From Streptomyces cadmiisoli (lineage in GTDB: Bacteria > Actinomycetota > Actinomycetes > Streptomycetales > Streptomycetaceae), in contig NZ_CP030073.1 in the NCBI RefSeq assembly GCF_003261055.1, forward strand, positions 4,588,001 through 4,652,000: a DNA stretch of 64,000 nucleotides, read 5' to 3'. This document shows positions 12,991 to 21,419 of the stretch, one piece after another; the first letter of the stretch is position 1; the number at the start of each line of letters is the position of its first letter. Both the position numbers and the translations under genes were made by a program. Below the pieces are notes generated by a model, which saw only the letters and a list, made by a program, of their open reading frames with translations, did no database searches and was not told the DNA's origin.

Positions 12991-13362
12991 GTGCTGCCCA
13001 CCGAGAACCGGCTGAGGCGGCGCGAGGACTTCGCGACCGCGGTGCGGCGAGGACGCCGGGCAGGACGCCCACTCCTCGTCGTCCACCTTCGTAGCGGTGC
13101 CACGGACCCGCACGCGCCTGGGGAGAGCGCTCCCCCGGTGCGTGCGGGTTTCGTCGTGAGCAAAGCTGTGGGCGGCGCGGTGATACGCAACAAAGTGAAG
13201 CGCAGACTGCGTCATCTGATGCGCGAACGAGTCGACCTACTGCCCCCCGGTAGCCTGGTAGTCGTACGAGCGCTGCCCGGTGCGGGCGACGCCGACCACG
13301 CAGAGCTGGCCCGAGACCTGGATGCCGCTCTACAGCGGCTGCTGGGAGGGGGCGCGCGATGA
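12991..13362 (+). CDS. rnpA: Ribonuclease P protein component
   Basis: 123 residues from a GTG. It is the protein cofactor of RNase P, which matures tRNA 5' ends. The hallmark RNR motif is present as [17 protein letters not shown] at about residues 63-79, with the N-terminal [14 protein letters not shown]. The ATG of yidD overlaps its stop by four bases, so the two are coupled. Confidence 0.96.
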   Translation: MLPTENRLRRREDFATAVRRGRRAGRPLLVVHLRSGATDPHAPGESAPPVRAGFVVSKAVGGAVIRNKVKRRLRHLMRERVDLLPPGSLVVVRALPGAGDADHAELARDLDAALQRLLGGGAR

Positions 13363-13712
13363 AGTACCCACTGCTGGCGCTGATCAAGCTGTACCAGTGG
13401 ACCATCAGCCCGCTGCTCGGGCCGGTGTGCAAGTACTACCCGTCGTGTTCCCACTACGGCTACACGGCCATAGACCGGCACGGGGCCCTCAAGGGCACCG
13501 CACTCACGGCCTGGCGCATCCTGCGTTGCAATCCGTGGTCGCTGGGCGGCGTGGACCATGTCCCGCCGCGCAAGCGTCCGCGGTGGCACGAAATGCTGCG
13601 CAACACATGGCGCGCACGCAAGGGCGGGCCCTCCGCCGCCGAACCGGCCACCGACGGGCACGGCCCGTCAAGCCCGGCCGCAGAGACCCCGTCCCATGCC
13701 CAAGGAGCATGA
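13359..13712 (+). CDS. yidD: Membrane protein insertion efficiency factor YidD
   Basis: 117 residues. The conserved YidD core is at residues 1-75: an amphipathic N-terminus ([16 protein letters not shown]), the Cys-containing [11 protein letters not shown], and [14 protein letters not shown]. The tail beyond ~80 is a variable Ala/Pro-rich extension. YidD is a small membrane-associated factor that assists YidC-dependent insertion, and yidC starts three bases after its stop. Confidence 0.95.
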   Translation: MKYPLLALIKLYQWTISPLLGPVCKYYPSCSHYGYTAIDRHGALKGTALTAWRILRCNPWSLGGVDHVPPRKRPRWHEMLRNTWRARKGGPSAAEPATDGHGPSSPAAETPSHAQGA

Positions 13713-13715
13713 TTA

Positions 13716-15029
13716 GTGGACACGATTGCCAGCCTCTTCAGCTTTATCACCACACCCGTCTCGTGGGTCATCGTCCAGTTCCACTCGCTGTACGGTGCGA
13801 TCTTCGGCCCTGACACGGGCTGGGCCTGGGGCCTGTCCATCGTGTCCCTCGTGGTGCTGATCCGTATCTGCCTGATCCCTCTCTTCGTGAAGCAGATCAA
13901 GGCGACTCGGGCGATGCAGACGCTCCAGCCCGAGATGAAGAAGATCCAGGAGCGCTACAAGAACGACAAGCAGCGTCAGTCCGAAGAGATGATGAAGCTG
14001 TACAAGGAGACGGGCACCAACCCGCTCTCCTCGTGCCTTCCCATCCTGGCGCAGTCGCCGTTCTTCTTCGCCCTCTACCACGTGCTCAACAGCATCGCGT
14101 CGAACGACACCATCGGCGTGATCAACGAGCGCCTGCTGGCGAGCGCGCAGAAGGCCCACATCGTCGGCGCTCCGCTCGCCTCGAAGTTCACGGACAGCGC
14201 CAGCACGGTCGAGGCGCTCGGCTCCACGATCACCGATGTCCGGGTCGTCACCGCCGTCATGATCGTTCTGATGTCGCTGTCGCAGTTCTACACGCAGCGC
14301 CAGCTGATGACGAAGAACGTCGACACCTCGGTGAAGACGCCGTTCATGCAGCAGCAGAAGATGCTCATGTACATCTTCCCGGTGATCTTTGCCGTCTTCG
14401 GCATCAACTTCCCGGTCGGTGTCCTCGTCTACTGGCTGACCACCAACGTGTGGACCATGGGCCAGCAGATGTACGTCATCCACAACAACCCGACCCCGGG
14501 TTCCAAGGCCCAGGCCTCCTACCTCGACCGCCTGTACAAGCACGTCACGAGCAACGGCAAGACCCGTGGCCGGCGTGAGCGGGCCATCGTCAAGGCCATC
14601 GTCGCCAAGGGCCGGGACCGCAACGACTACGAGCGCAAGTTCATCAACGGTCTGAACAAGGCCGGGCTCGCCGCCCAGGCCGACGGCTCCGTCGTCAAGA
14701 GCGAGGGCGCAGTGGCCACCGCCGAGGACGGGACGTCGACGTCCACGTCGACCGCCACCGCTGCCAAGCGACAGCAGCCCAAGCGGCAGAGCAAGTCCCA
14801 GCGCCAGTCCGGACCGAAGGCCGCGGGTGGCGCGGAGACCTCTTCGTCGGCCATCTCGCTGAGCAAGTCCGACGAACCGGAGGACGCGAAGCCGTCCGGG
14901 TCCGCCGACGCCAAGCCGTCCGGGTCCACCGGAAAGGCGGCTTCCAAGTCCGGAGGCGGCTCTCGCAGCCGGGCCCAGTCCGGTCAGCGCAAGGGTCCGC
15001 AGCGGCCCAAGTCCCCGTCCAAGAAGTAA
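13716..15029 (+). CDS. yidC: Membrane protein insertase YidC
   Basis: 437 residues from a GTG. This is the Gram-positive/Oxa1-type insertase. Its core contains the groove arginine ([11 protein letters not shown], Arg50), the cytoplasmic coiled hairpin ([19 protein letters not shown]) and later membrane segments around [10 protein letters not shown] and [23 protein letters not shown]. The C-terminal ~140 residues are Ser/Thr/Lys-rich and disordered, ending in a basic KSPSKK. It inserts proteins alone or with SecYEG. It is in an operon with rpmH, rnpA, yidD and khpB. Confidence 0.96.
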   Translation: MDTIASLFSFITTPVSWVIVQFHSLYGAIFGPDTGWAWGLSIVSLVVLIRICLIPLFVKQIKATRAMQTLQPEMKKIQERYKNDKQRQSEEMMKLYKETGTNPLSSCLPILAQSPFFFALYHVLNSIASNDTIGVINERLLASAQKAHIVGAPLASKFTDSASTVEALGSTITDVRVVTAVMIVLMSLSQFYTQRQLMTKNVDTSVKTPFMQQQKMLMYIFPVIFAVFGINFPVGVLVYWLTTNVWTMGQQMYVIHNNPTPGSKAQASYLDRLYKHVTSNGKTRGRRERAIVKAIVAKGRDRNDYERKFINGLNKAGLAAQADGSVVKSEGAVATAEDGTSTSTSTATAAKRQQPKRQSKSQRQSGPKAAGGAETSSSAISLSKSDEPEDAKPSGSADAKPSGSTGKAASKSGGGSRSRAQSGQRKGPQRPKSPSKK

Positions 15030-15044
15030 GAAGGAGTCCATCCC

Positions 15045-15557
15045 GTGACGGAAGGCACCACCTCCGCCGCTGCCGAGGGCGCAGAAACCGTGAACCGCTT
15101 GGAGCAGGAGGGCGACATCGCGGCGGACTACCTCGAGGGTCTGCTGGACATCGCCGATCTCGACGGTGACATCGACATGGACGTCGAGGGCGACCGCGCC
15201 GCTGTCTCGATCATCAGTGACGCGGGCAGCCGTGACCTGCAGAAGCTGGTCGGCCGGGACGGTGAGGTGCTGGAGGCGCTCCAGGAGCTCACGCGTCTGG
15301 CAGTGCACCGGGAGACCGGTGACCGCAGCCGGCTGATGCTGGACATCGCGGGATACCGGGCCAAGAAGCGCACGGAACTCTCCGAGCTCGGCGCCAAGGC
15401 CGCAGCCGAAGCCAAGAGCAGCGGCGAGCCCGTGAAGCTCGACCCGATGACACCGTTCGAGCGCAAGGTCGTGCACGACGCGGTCAAGGCCGCCGGTCTG
15501 CGCAGTGAGTCCGAGGGCGAGGAGCCGCAGCGCTTCGTCGTCGTGCTGCCTGCTTGA
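15045..15557 (+). CDS. khpB: RNA-binding protein KhpB (Jag/SpoIIIJ-associated family)
   Basis: 170 residues. A KH-like domain carries the Gly-x-x-Gly loop GRDGEVLEALQ at about 67-77, and an R3H domain lies near 145-155 (PFERKVVHDAV). The N-terminal Jag_N domain of firmicute homologues is absent, which is normal in actinobacteria. It binds RNA and is nearly always encoded next to yidC. The exact RNA targets are not known from sequence. A strong hairpin follows the gene. Confidence 0.92.
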   Translation: MTEGTTSAAAEGAETVNRLEQEGDIAADYLEGLLDIADLDGDIDMDVEGDRAAVSIISDAGSRDLQKLVGRDGEVLEALQELTRLAVHRETGDRSRLMLDIAGYRAKKRTELSELGAKAAAEAKSSGEPVKLDPMTPFERKVVHDAVKAAGLRSESEGEEPQRFVVVLPA

Positions 15558-15576
15558 TCGGTTTCTACGCTCCACC

Positions 15577-15603
15577 GGCCCCGTCTGTTGCGCAGACGGG
15601 GCC
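15577..15603 (+). terminator. Terminator after the rpmH-khpB operon
   Basis: GGCCCCGTCTG (15577-15587) pairs perfectly with CAGACGGGGCC (15593-15603) around a 5-base loop, followed by GATCTTT. It lies 19 bases after the khpB stop and 62 bases before the rsmG start, so it ends or attenuates read-through into rsmG. Confidence 0.85.
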
Positions 15604-15665
15604 GATCTTTGTCAGCCTGGTGGTCAGCGCCCAGTGCGCTGTTGCGGTACGGAAGGACGGTCCCC

Positions 15666-16382
15666 GTGACGGAGGCAGCGGAGCTCCCCCCTGCGCCCGA
15701 GCAGGCACGCGAGGTGTTCGGTGATCGCTTCGCGGATGCGGTGAGGTACGCAGAACTCCTGGCCGAGACGGGAGTGCAGCGTGGGCTGATCGGCCCACGC
15801 GAGGTGCCCCGACTCTGGGAGCGGCATCTGCTGAACTGCGCCGTGCTCTCGGAGGTCGTCCCCGAGAGCGTGACCGTGTGCGATGTGGGCTCGGGTGCCG
15901 GTCTGCCCGGCATCCCCCTGGCGCTGGTACGGGACGACCTGAAGATCACCCTCCTTGAGCCATTGCTTCGGCGTACGAACTTCCTGACGGAGGTCGTCGA
16001 ACTTCTCGGGCTCGACCATGTGACGGTCGTCCGTGGGCGGGCCGAGGAGGTCATGGGCAAGCTTCCGCCGGTCCATGTGGTGACCGCACGAGCCGTGGCC
16101 CCGCTGGACCGACTGGCCACCTGGGGCATCCCCCTGCTGCGGCCCTACGGCGAGATGCTGGCTCTGAAGGGCGACACCGCCGAGGAGGAGCTGAAGAGTG
16201 CCGCCACGGCGCTGACCAAGCTCGGCGCGGTCCAGACATCCATCCTCCATGTGGGCGAAGGAGTCGTGGATCCGATGTCCACGGTCGTACGGGTGGAGGT
16301 CGGGGAGAGCCCGGGCGGCGTCCGCTTCGCAGCCAAGCGGGCGAAGGCGGCCCGGACGGGACGGACGCGGCGACGCCGCTGA
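15666..16382 (+). CDS. rsmG: 16S rRNA (guanine-527-N7)-methyltransferase RsmG
   Basis: 238 residues from a GTG at 15666 preceded by GGAAGGA. The frame opens earlier, but that part crosses the terminator. It methylates G527 in the 530 loop of 16S rRNA using SAM. The Rossmann SAM motif is CDVGSGAGLPGIPLALV near residue 76. Loss of RsmG is known to give low-level streptomycin resistance in Streptomyces. It ends in a basic RTGRTRRRR tail. Confidence 0.96.
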   Translation: MTEAAELPPAPEQAREVFGDRFADAVRYAELLAETGVQRGLIGPREVPRLWERHLLNCAVLSEVVPESVTVCDVGSGAGLPGIPLALVRDDLKITLLEPLLRRTNFLTEVVELLGLDHVTVVRGRAEEVMGKLPPVHVVTARAVAPLDRLATWGIPLLRPYGEMLALKGDTAEEELKSAATALTKLGAVQTSILHVGEGVVDPMSTVVRVEVGESPGGVRFAAKRAKAARTGRTRRRR

Positions 16383-16689
16383 TCCGTCCTGCGGACGAGA
16401 CGTACTCCACACAAGCTGCCAAACCTACGTAGGCCGGAGTGTCGCGACGTTCCGGTCCCGGCCGGTGGGCATCGTGTTTCACGTGAAACGTCGCTCACTG
16501 CTCCACGGCATCATCAGTCGCGGCCGGGCCGCAGCTGAACCCCGCGACCGTAAGCCTCTCGGGGCTCTCGATGAGGAGGTTCCTACCGCTTCCGATGACA
16601 CTCCGTCCCCTCTTCGGGGCACGGAGCTGTCCACAGAGGTGGATTTCTCCACAGAACACCAGGCCTCACTGGTTCACGACCCCGAAGAC
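16383..16689. other. rsmG-parA intergenic region
   Basis: About 300 bp with the first parS site (16475-16490) and two DnaA-box-like nonamers, CTGTCCACA (16627-16635) and TTCTCCACA (16645-16653). The parA promoters are expected here, as in S. coelicolor, but none is clear by eye. The parA frame stays open through the region but lacks a start with a ribosome site. Confidence 0.5.
16475..16490. promoter_or_regulatory. parS: parS site 1
   Basis: TGTTTCACGTGAAACG, a perfect 14-bp parS core, lies between rsmG and parA. It is the site closest to oriC, about 6 kb away. Confidence 0.95.
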
Positions 16690-17763
16690 ATGGGAGGCTC
16701 TGTTCATTGCGAGCCTGAAGTCGAGGAGAGTGAATCCTTGCGGTCCGACGCCAACATCGCGGGACCGATGACCGATCCGGTCCCCGGTCCCCGTACCGAG
16801 TCGCCAGGGGACGATGTTTCACGTGAAACACCGCCTCCTATGGACGACACTCCCATCGGTCGTGCTGCCCAATTGGCGGTCGAGGCCCTGGGCCGGGCCG
16901 GTGAGGGACTGCCACGACCCGAGCAGACCAGGGTCATGGTGGTCGCCAACCAGAAGGGCGGTGTGGGCAAGACCACGACAACCGTCAATCTGGCCGCTTC
17001 CCTGGCTCTGCACGGTGCCCGTGTCCTGGTGATCGACCTCGACCCGCAGGGCAACGCGTCCACCGCGTTGGGGATCGATCACCACGCGGAGGTCCCTTCG
17101 ATCTACGACGTGTTGGTCGAGAGCAAGCCCCTCTCCGAGGTGGTTCAGCCGGTCCCCGATGTTGAGGGTCTCTTCTGCGCCCCCGCCACGATCGATCTCG
17201 CCGGTGCGGAGATCGAGCTGGTGTCCCTGGTGGCGCGGGAGAGCCGGCTGGAGCGGGCGATCCAGTCCTACGAGCAGCCGCTGGACTACATCCTCATCGA
17301 CTGTCCGCCCTCGCTCGGCCTGCTGACGGTGAACGCCCTTGTGGCCGGCCAAGAGGTTCTCATCCCGATCCAGTGCGAGTACTACGCACTGGAGGGCCTG
17401 GGGCAGCTTCTGCGCAACGTCGACCTGGTACGGGGGCACCTCAACCCCACGCTCCATGTCTCGACGATCCTGCTCACCATGTACGACGGCCGGACCCGGC
17501 TTGCCTCACAGGTCGCCGACGAGGTGCGCAGTCACTTCGGCGACGAGGTGCTCCGCACGAGCATCCCTCGCTCGGTCCGCATCTCCGAGGCGCCGAGCTA
17601 TGGGCAGACGGTGCTGACCTACGATCCAGGTTCGAGCGGTGCCCTCTCCTATCTTGAGGCGGCCCGAGAAATCGCGCTGAAGGGTGTCGGCGTCAGCTAT
17701 GACGCGACGCACGCCCACATCGGCGCTCAGAGCAACCAGAGCATGGTGGAGGGGATCCAGTGA
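16690..17763 (+). CDS. parA: Chromosome partitioning ATPase ParA
   Basis: The Walker-type ParA ATPase works with ParB in origin segregation; in Streptomyces it also directs sporulation septation. The deviant Walker A is [17 protein letters not shown], with switch sequences [12 protein letters not shown] and [18 protein letters not shown] give the ATG at 16690 (357 residues). ATGs at 16768 (331) and 16840 (307) are alternatives; none has a strong ribosome site. The two upstream starts read through a parS site as VSRET, and from memory the mycobacterial ParA N-terminus also carries VSRET, which favours them. Its stop overlaps the parB GTG. Confidence 0.93.
   Translation: MGGSVHCEPEVEESESLRSDANIAGPMTDPVPGPRTESPGDDVSRETPPPMDDTPIGRAAQLAVEALGRAGEGLPRPEQTRVMVVANQKGGVGKTTTTVNLAASLALHGARVLVIDLDPQGNASTALGIDHHAEVPSIYDVLVESKPLSEVVQPVPDVEGLFCAPATIDLAGAEIELVSLVARESRLERAIQSYEQPLDYILIDCPPSLGLLTVNALVAGQEVLIPIQCEYYALEGLGQLLRNVDLVRGHLNPTLHVSTILLTMYDGRTRLASQVADEVRSHFGDEVLRTSIPRSVRISEAPSYGQTVLTYDPGSSGALSYLEAAREIALKGVGVSYDATHAHIGAQSNQSMVEGIQ
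16815..16830. promoter_or_regulatory. parS: parS site 2 (inside the parA 5' end)
   Basis: TGTTTCACGTGAAACA is a perfect 16-bp palindrome. It is read in the parA frame as VSRET. Confidence 0.95.
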
Positions 17764-18863
17764 GCGAGCGACGGAGGGGTCTGGGACGTGGGCTTGGCGC
17801 CCTGATCCCTGCGGCTCCGACCGAGAGGATGCCGGCGCAGACCCCTGTGGGAGGCGTTACGTCCGCACCCCCCACAGCTGTGCCGTCACTGCCCAGTGAG
17901 CGCGGGGTTGCCGCGGCCAAGGTGACTACGCTGCCGCCTGTTTCACGTGAAACAGGCGAGCCGGCCATGATCGGTGCCGTCGCCGAGACGCCTGCACCTC
18001 CCATCGGCGCGCACTTCGCCGAGATCCCGCTCGACTTCATCACACCGAATCCGCGGCAGCCGCGTGAGTTCTTCGACGACGACGCGTTGCAGGAGCTCGT
18101 CACCTCCATCCAGGAGGTCGGACTCCTCCAGCCCGTCGTCGTACGGCAGATCGGTATCGACCGCTTCGAGCTCATCATGGGTGAGCGGAGGTGGCGGGCC
18201 TGCCGTGAGGCGGGGCTGGAAGCGATCCCGGCGATCGTGCGGGCCACGGATGATGAGAAGCTCCTTCTGGATGCCCTGCTGGAGAACCTGCATCGCGCGC
18301 AGCTCAACCCGCTGGAAGAGGCAGCCGCGTACGACCAGCTCCTCAAGGACTTCAACTGCACGCACGACCAGCTGGCGGACCGCATCGGCCGTTCCCGCCC
18401 GCAGGTCTCCAACACGCTGCGACTGCTCAAGCTGTCGCCGACGGTTCAGCGCCGGGTGGCTGCTGGAGTGCTCTCCGCCGGACACGCACGGGCTCTCCTG
18501 TCCGTGGAGGACTCGGAAGCGCAGGACCGTCTGGCACAGCGGATCGTGGCCGAAGGGCTCTCGGTGCGGGCCGTCGAGGAGATCGTGACCCTGATGGGGT
18601 CGCGGCCCACGGCGGTTCAGCGCTCCAAGGGTCCCCGGGCCGGGTCCCGGGTCTCCCCGGCGCTCAGTGACCTCGCTACGCGCCTCTCGGACCGCTTCGA
18701 GACGAGGGTGAAGGTCGACCTGGGGCAGAAGAAGGGCAAGATCACCGTCGAGTTCGCCTCGATGGAGGACCTGGAGCGGATCCTCGGCTCGCTCGCTCCC
18801 GGCGAAGGCCCCGTCCTTCAGAAGAGTCTTCTGGACGACGACTCCGAGGACGCGGAGGAGTGA
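17760..18863 (+). CDS. parB: Chromosome partitioning protein ParB
   Basis: 367 residues from a GTG overlapping the parA stop. ParB is a CTP-dependent clamp that loads at parS and spreads. The N-terminal [11 protein letters not shown] motif (7-17) is the ParA-interacting segment. The CTP-binding signature [12 protein letters not shown] is at about 141-152. The helix-turn-helix ([22 protein letters not shown]) follows, with a C-terminal dimerisation domain ending in an acidic DDDSEDAEE. The segment between the ParA-binding tip and the CTPase domain contains VSRET (61-65), encoded by a parS site. Confidence 0.97.
   Translation: MSERRRGLGRGLGALIPAAPTERMPAQTPVGGVTSAPPTAVPSLPSERGVAAAKVTTLPPVSRETGEPAMIGAVAETPAPPIGAHFAEIPLDFITPNPRQPREFFDDDALQELVTSIQEVGLLQPVVVRQIGIDRFELIMGERRWRACREAGLEAIPAIVRATDDEKLLLDALLENLHRAQLNPLEEAAAYDQLLKDFNCTHDQLADRIGRSRPQVSNTLRLLKLSPTVQRRVAAGVLSAGHARALLSVEDSEAQDRLAQRIVAEGLSVRAVEEIVTLMGSRPTAVQRSKGPRAGSRVSPALSDLATRLSDRFETRVKVDLGQKKGKITVEFASMEDLERILGSLAPGEGPVLQKSLLDDDSEDAEE
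17939..17954. promoter_or_regulatory. parS: parS site 3 (inside parB)
   Basis: TGTTTCACGTGAAACA is a perfect 16-bp palindrome in the N-terminal coding part of parB, again read as VSRET. Confidence 0.95.
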
Positions 18864-18897
18864 GCCTCCGACAGGAGTGATTCCTCGCGCAAGCGTC

Positions 18898-18940
18898 AGT
18901 GCGGGCCGTGTCCGGTGTGTACCGGAACACGGCCCGCACT
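18898..18940 (+). terminator. Terminator after parB
   Basis: AGTGCGGGCCGTGT (18898-18911) pairs perfectly with ACACGGCCCGCACT (18927-18940). The inner part can add five more pairs (CCGGT/ACCGG), and it is followed by TTGCTTTTTG. This is one of the few terminators here with a T-rich tail. Confidence 0.9.
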
Positions 18941-19183
18941 TTGCTTTTTGGTGGTATCGACGGAATCGCTTCGTGGATACGATGCGAACGGGTATGGCGC
19001 ATCCACCGGGCAGTACGTCTATGGGGAGGCGGGAGCCATGCGAACGATGAGCCGGACCGGACTGGTGAGCGTGGCACTGGGACTCGGCGCCGTCGGCGGT
19101 TTCGTCGGCAGCCTGCTCAGGGAACGGAGCGCACTGACTGCCGCCCGCGGATTGGCGGGCGAGGGAAGCGAGGAACAGCCTTC

Positions 19184-19801
19184 ATGGGGCGCCGGCTCGT
19201 ACCGCTCACACTGGACAACCTTCAGGACCTCCCCAAGCGCTGCCGCACGTGTGTCTTCTGGGAACTGGACCCAGTCAGTGGTGAGGCAGCGGTAAGAGCG
19301 GGCACCTCGGCCCTGGAGAAGGAAGGGTGGATCTCCGCCGTTCTCCTGGACTGGGGCTCCTGCGGACGCGTGGTCTATGTCGATGAGGCGCCGGTGGGCT
19401 TCGTGCTGTACGCGCCTCCGGCTTACGTTCCGCGTTCCACGGCGTTCCCGACGAGTCCGGTCTCCCCGGACGCGGTGCAGCTGATGACCGGGTTCATCGC
19501 GCCCGGGTACCAAGGTCAAGGGCTCGGGCGGGTCATGGTCCAGACGGTCGCCAAGGATCTGCTGCGACGCGGCTTCAAAGCCATCGAGGCGTTCGGCGAC
19601 GCCCGATGGAAGGAACCCGCCTGTGTACTGCCTGCTGATCATCTGCTGGCGGTCGGCTTCAAGACGGTGCGGTCCCATCCGACTCATCCCCGGATGAGGC
19701 TGGAGCTGCGGACAACGCTGTCCTGGAAGGAAGACGTGGAGCTGGCATTGGACCGCTTGCTCGGGGCGGTCCAGAAGGAGCCCGCCCTCCGGCCGCTCTA
19801 G
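19184..19801 (+). CDS. GNAT family N-acetyltransferase
   Basis: 205 residues from an ATG with AGGAA upstream; the frame extends 285 bases further 5' but without a likely start. The acetyl-CoA pyrophosphate loop is GYQGQGLGRVMVQ near residue 107. Three cysteines in the first 60 residues (CRTCVFWELD and WGSCGRVVY) are characteristic of this origin-linked actinobacterial GNAT group. Its substrate is unknown. It is convergent with trxA and ends at an 18-bp hairpin fused to a parS site. Confidence 0.85.
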   Translation: MGRRLVPLTLDNLQDLPKRCRTCVFWELDPVSGEAAVRAGTSALEKEGWISAVLLDWGSCGRVVYVDEAPVGFVLYAPPAYVPRSTAFPTSPVSPDAVQLMTGFIAPGYQGQGLGRVMVQTVAKDLLRRGFKAIEAFGDARWKEPACVLPADHLLAVGFKTVRSHPTHPRMRLELRTTLSWKEDVELALDRLLGAVQKEPALRPL

Positions 19802-19814
19802 GACGTCCCCACTC

Positions 19815-19854
19815 ACACGAATGGGCCAGCCCGGAAGGGCTGGCCCATTCGTGT
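19815..19854. terminator. Bidirectional terminator between the GNAT gene and trxA, overlapping parS
   Basis: An 18-bp perfect inverted repeat (left arm 19815-19832, right arm 19837-19854) with a GGAA tetraloop and core GGGCCAGCCC. Its right end shares TGT with parS site 4. Confidence 0.9.
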
Positions 19855-19867
19855 TTCACGTGAAACA
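19852..19867. promoter_or_regulatory. parS: parS site 4
   Basis: TGTTTCACGTGAAACA lies in the convergent GNAT-trxA interval and overlaps the terminator arm by three bases. Confidence 0.95.
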
Positions 19868-19893
19868 TCCGCCGTCAACCGGACAGGGCGAGT

Positions 19894-20226
19894 TCACTCG
19901 GCGATGAAGTCCTCAAGGTCGCGAACGATCGCGGCCTTCGGCTTGGCACCGACGATGGTCTTGGCGACCTCGCCGCCCTGGTACACGTTCAGGGTCGGGA
20001 TCGACATGACACCGTACTTCGCCGCCGTACCGGGGTTCTCGTCGATGTTCAGCTTGACGACCTCGATCTTGTCGCCGTACTCGGCAGCGATGGCCTCAAG
20101 GGACGGCGCGATCTGGCGGCACGGGCCGCACCAGGCGGCCCAGAAGTCCACCAGGACAGGCTTGTCGCTCTTGAGGACGTCCTGCTCGAAGGAATCGTCG
20201 GTCACATTCTTCAGGGTGCCGGCCAC
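19894..20226 (-). CDS. trxA: Thioredoxin
   Basis: 110 residues from a GTG. The thioredoxin fold has the redox-active WCGPC at about 32-36 (FWAAWCGPCRQ) and the cis-proline loop SIPTLNVY. It reduces protein disulfides in the cytoplasm using electrons from TrxB, whose gene lies 42 bases upstream in the same operon. Confidence 0.97.
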   Translation of the reverse strand: MAGTLKNVTDDSFEQDVLKSDKPVLVDFWAAWCGPCRQIAPSLEAIAAEYGDKIEVVKLNIDENPGTAAKYGVMSIPTLNVYQGGEVAKTIVGAKPKAAIVRDLEDFIAE

Positions 20227-20268
20227 GGCGGGCTCCTAACTGGTTGGTGCGTGTGGGGTGTGGGGAAT

Positions 20269-21237
20269 TCAGACGGTGGTCTTCTCGGACTCGGCCTTCT
20301 CCGCGTCCGCGAGGGCGGCCAAGTAGCGCTCGGCGTCGAGGGCGGCGGAGCAGCCGGTGCCGGCAGCGGTGATCGCCTGACGGTAGGTGTGGTCCACCAC
20401 GTCACCGGCGCCGAAGACACCCGTCAGATTGGTGTGCGTGGAGGGCGCGTCGACCTGGAGGTAGCCCTCCTCGTCGAGGTTCAGTTGGCCCTTGAAGAGC
20501 TCGGTGCGGGGGTCGTGGCCGATCGCGATGAACAGACCGGTCACCGCCAGCTCGGACAGCTCGCCGGTCTTGACGTTGCGCAGCTTCAGGCCGGAGAGCT
20601 TCTGGTCGCCCTGAACTTCCGCGACCTCGCTGTCCCAGATGAACTTGATCTTCGGGTCACCGAAGGCACGGTCCTGCATGGCCTTCGAGGCACGCAGAGA
20701 GTCCCGGCGGTGGACGATGGTCACGGACTTGGCGAAGCGCGAGAGGAAGGTGGCCTCCTCCATTGCGGTGTCGCCGCCGCCGATCACGGCGATGTCCTGG
20801 TCCTTGAAGAAGAAGCCGTCACAGGTGGCACACCAGGAGACGCCGCGGCCGGAGAGAGCGTCCTCGTTCGGCAGGCCCAGCTTGCGGTGCTGGGACCCCG
20901 TGGCGACGATGATCGCCTTCGCCTTGTGGACCGTGCCCGCGGTGTCGGTGACGGTCTTGATCTCACCGGTCAGATCGACGGAGACGACGTCGTCGGGCAC
21001 AAGCTCAGCGCCGAAACGCTCGGCCTGGGCGCGCATGTTGTCCATGAGCTCCGGGCCCATGATGCCGTCCTGGAAGCCCGGGAAGTTCTCCACGTCGGTG
21101 GTGTTCATGAGCGCACCACCCGCGGTCACGGCACCCTCGAACACCAGGGGCTTCAGCGACGCGCGTGCGGTGTACAGACCCGCCGTATAGCCGGCAGGCC
21201 CGGAGCCGATGATGATCACGTTACGGACGTCGCTCAC
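20269..21237 (-). CDS. trxB: Thioredoxin reductase
   Basis: 322 residues from a GTG with GAGGAA upstream. It is an NADPH-dependent FAD flavoenzyme that reduces TrxA. The FAD Rossmann loop is [18 protein letters not shown] at about 9-26, the redox-active CATC is in SWCATCDG near 138, the NADPH loop is [10 protein letters not shown], and the C-terminal FAD motif is [15 protein letters not shown]. Transcription is probably SigR-dependent. Confidence 0.97.
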   Translation of the reverse strand: MSDVRNVIIIGSGPAGYTAGLYTARASLKPLVFEGAVTAGGALMNTTDVENFPGFQDGIMGPELMDNMRAQAERFGAELVPDDVVSVDLTGEIKTVTDTAGTVHKAKAIIVATGSQHRKLGLPNEDALSGRGVSWCATCDGFFFKDQDIAVIGGGDTAMEEATFLSRFAKSVTIVHRRDSLRASKAMQDRAFGDPKIKFIWDSEVAEVQGDQKLSGLKLRNVKTGELSELAVTGLFIAIGHDPRTELFKGQLNLDEEGYLQVDAPSTHTNLTGVFGAGDVVDHTYRQAITAAGTGCSAALDAERYLAALADAEKAESEKTTV

Positions 21238-21305
21238 GGCGGGATTCCTCGTCTCTGGACTGCGTCGTTCGACCGGTGGGAGTGCCTTTCAGAACTCTCA
21301 CACCA

Positions 21306-21335
21306 CCCAACGGATCCTAAGGGGCGCGCATTCCC
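21306..21335 (-). promoter_or_regulatory. SigR-type promoter of trxBA
   Basis: On the minus strand GGGAAT (complement of 21330-21335) is followed after exactly 18 bases by GTTGGG (complement of 21306-21311). This matches the Streptomyces SigR consensus GGAAT-N18-GTT, known for the S. coelicolor trxBA operon. It lies about 70 bases upstream of the trxB start. Confidence 0.9.
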
Positions 21336-21419
21336 GTTGTGCCCGGGCACACGGGGTGCCGTCACTTGGGAGATACCCGCGGATCGAGAGACCAGGCAAC
21401 AGGCGGGACGCGGCTGTTC

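Noticed and set aside
13713..15575. 620-codon minus frame opposite yidC and khpB
   Set aside because: Antisense shadow of two well-supported genes; the protein is Leu/Arg/Asp-rich without domains.
19038..19295. Short plus-strand frame with one hydrophobic stretch (RTGLVSVALGLGAVGGFVGSLL) and a fair ribosome site
   Set aside because: It overlaps the GNAT gene by 112 bases in another frame and loses membrane-protein character there; kept only as a remote possibility.
21333..21355. Imperfect inverted repeat as a terminator after the anti-sigma gene
   Set aside because: It has a bulge and almost no loop, and overlaps the SigR-type promoter of trxBA, which explains part of the sequence.
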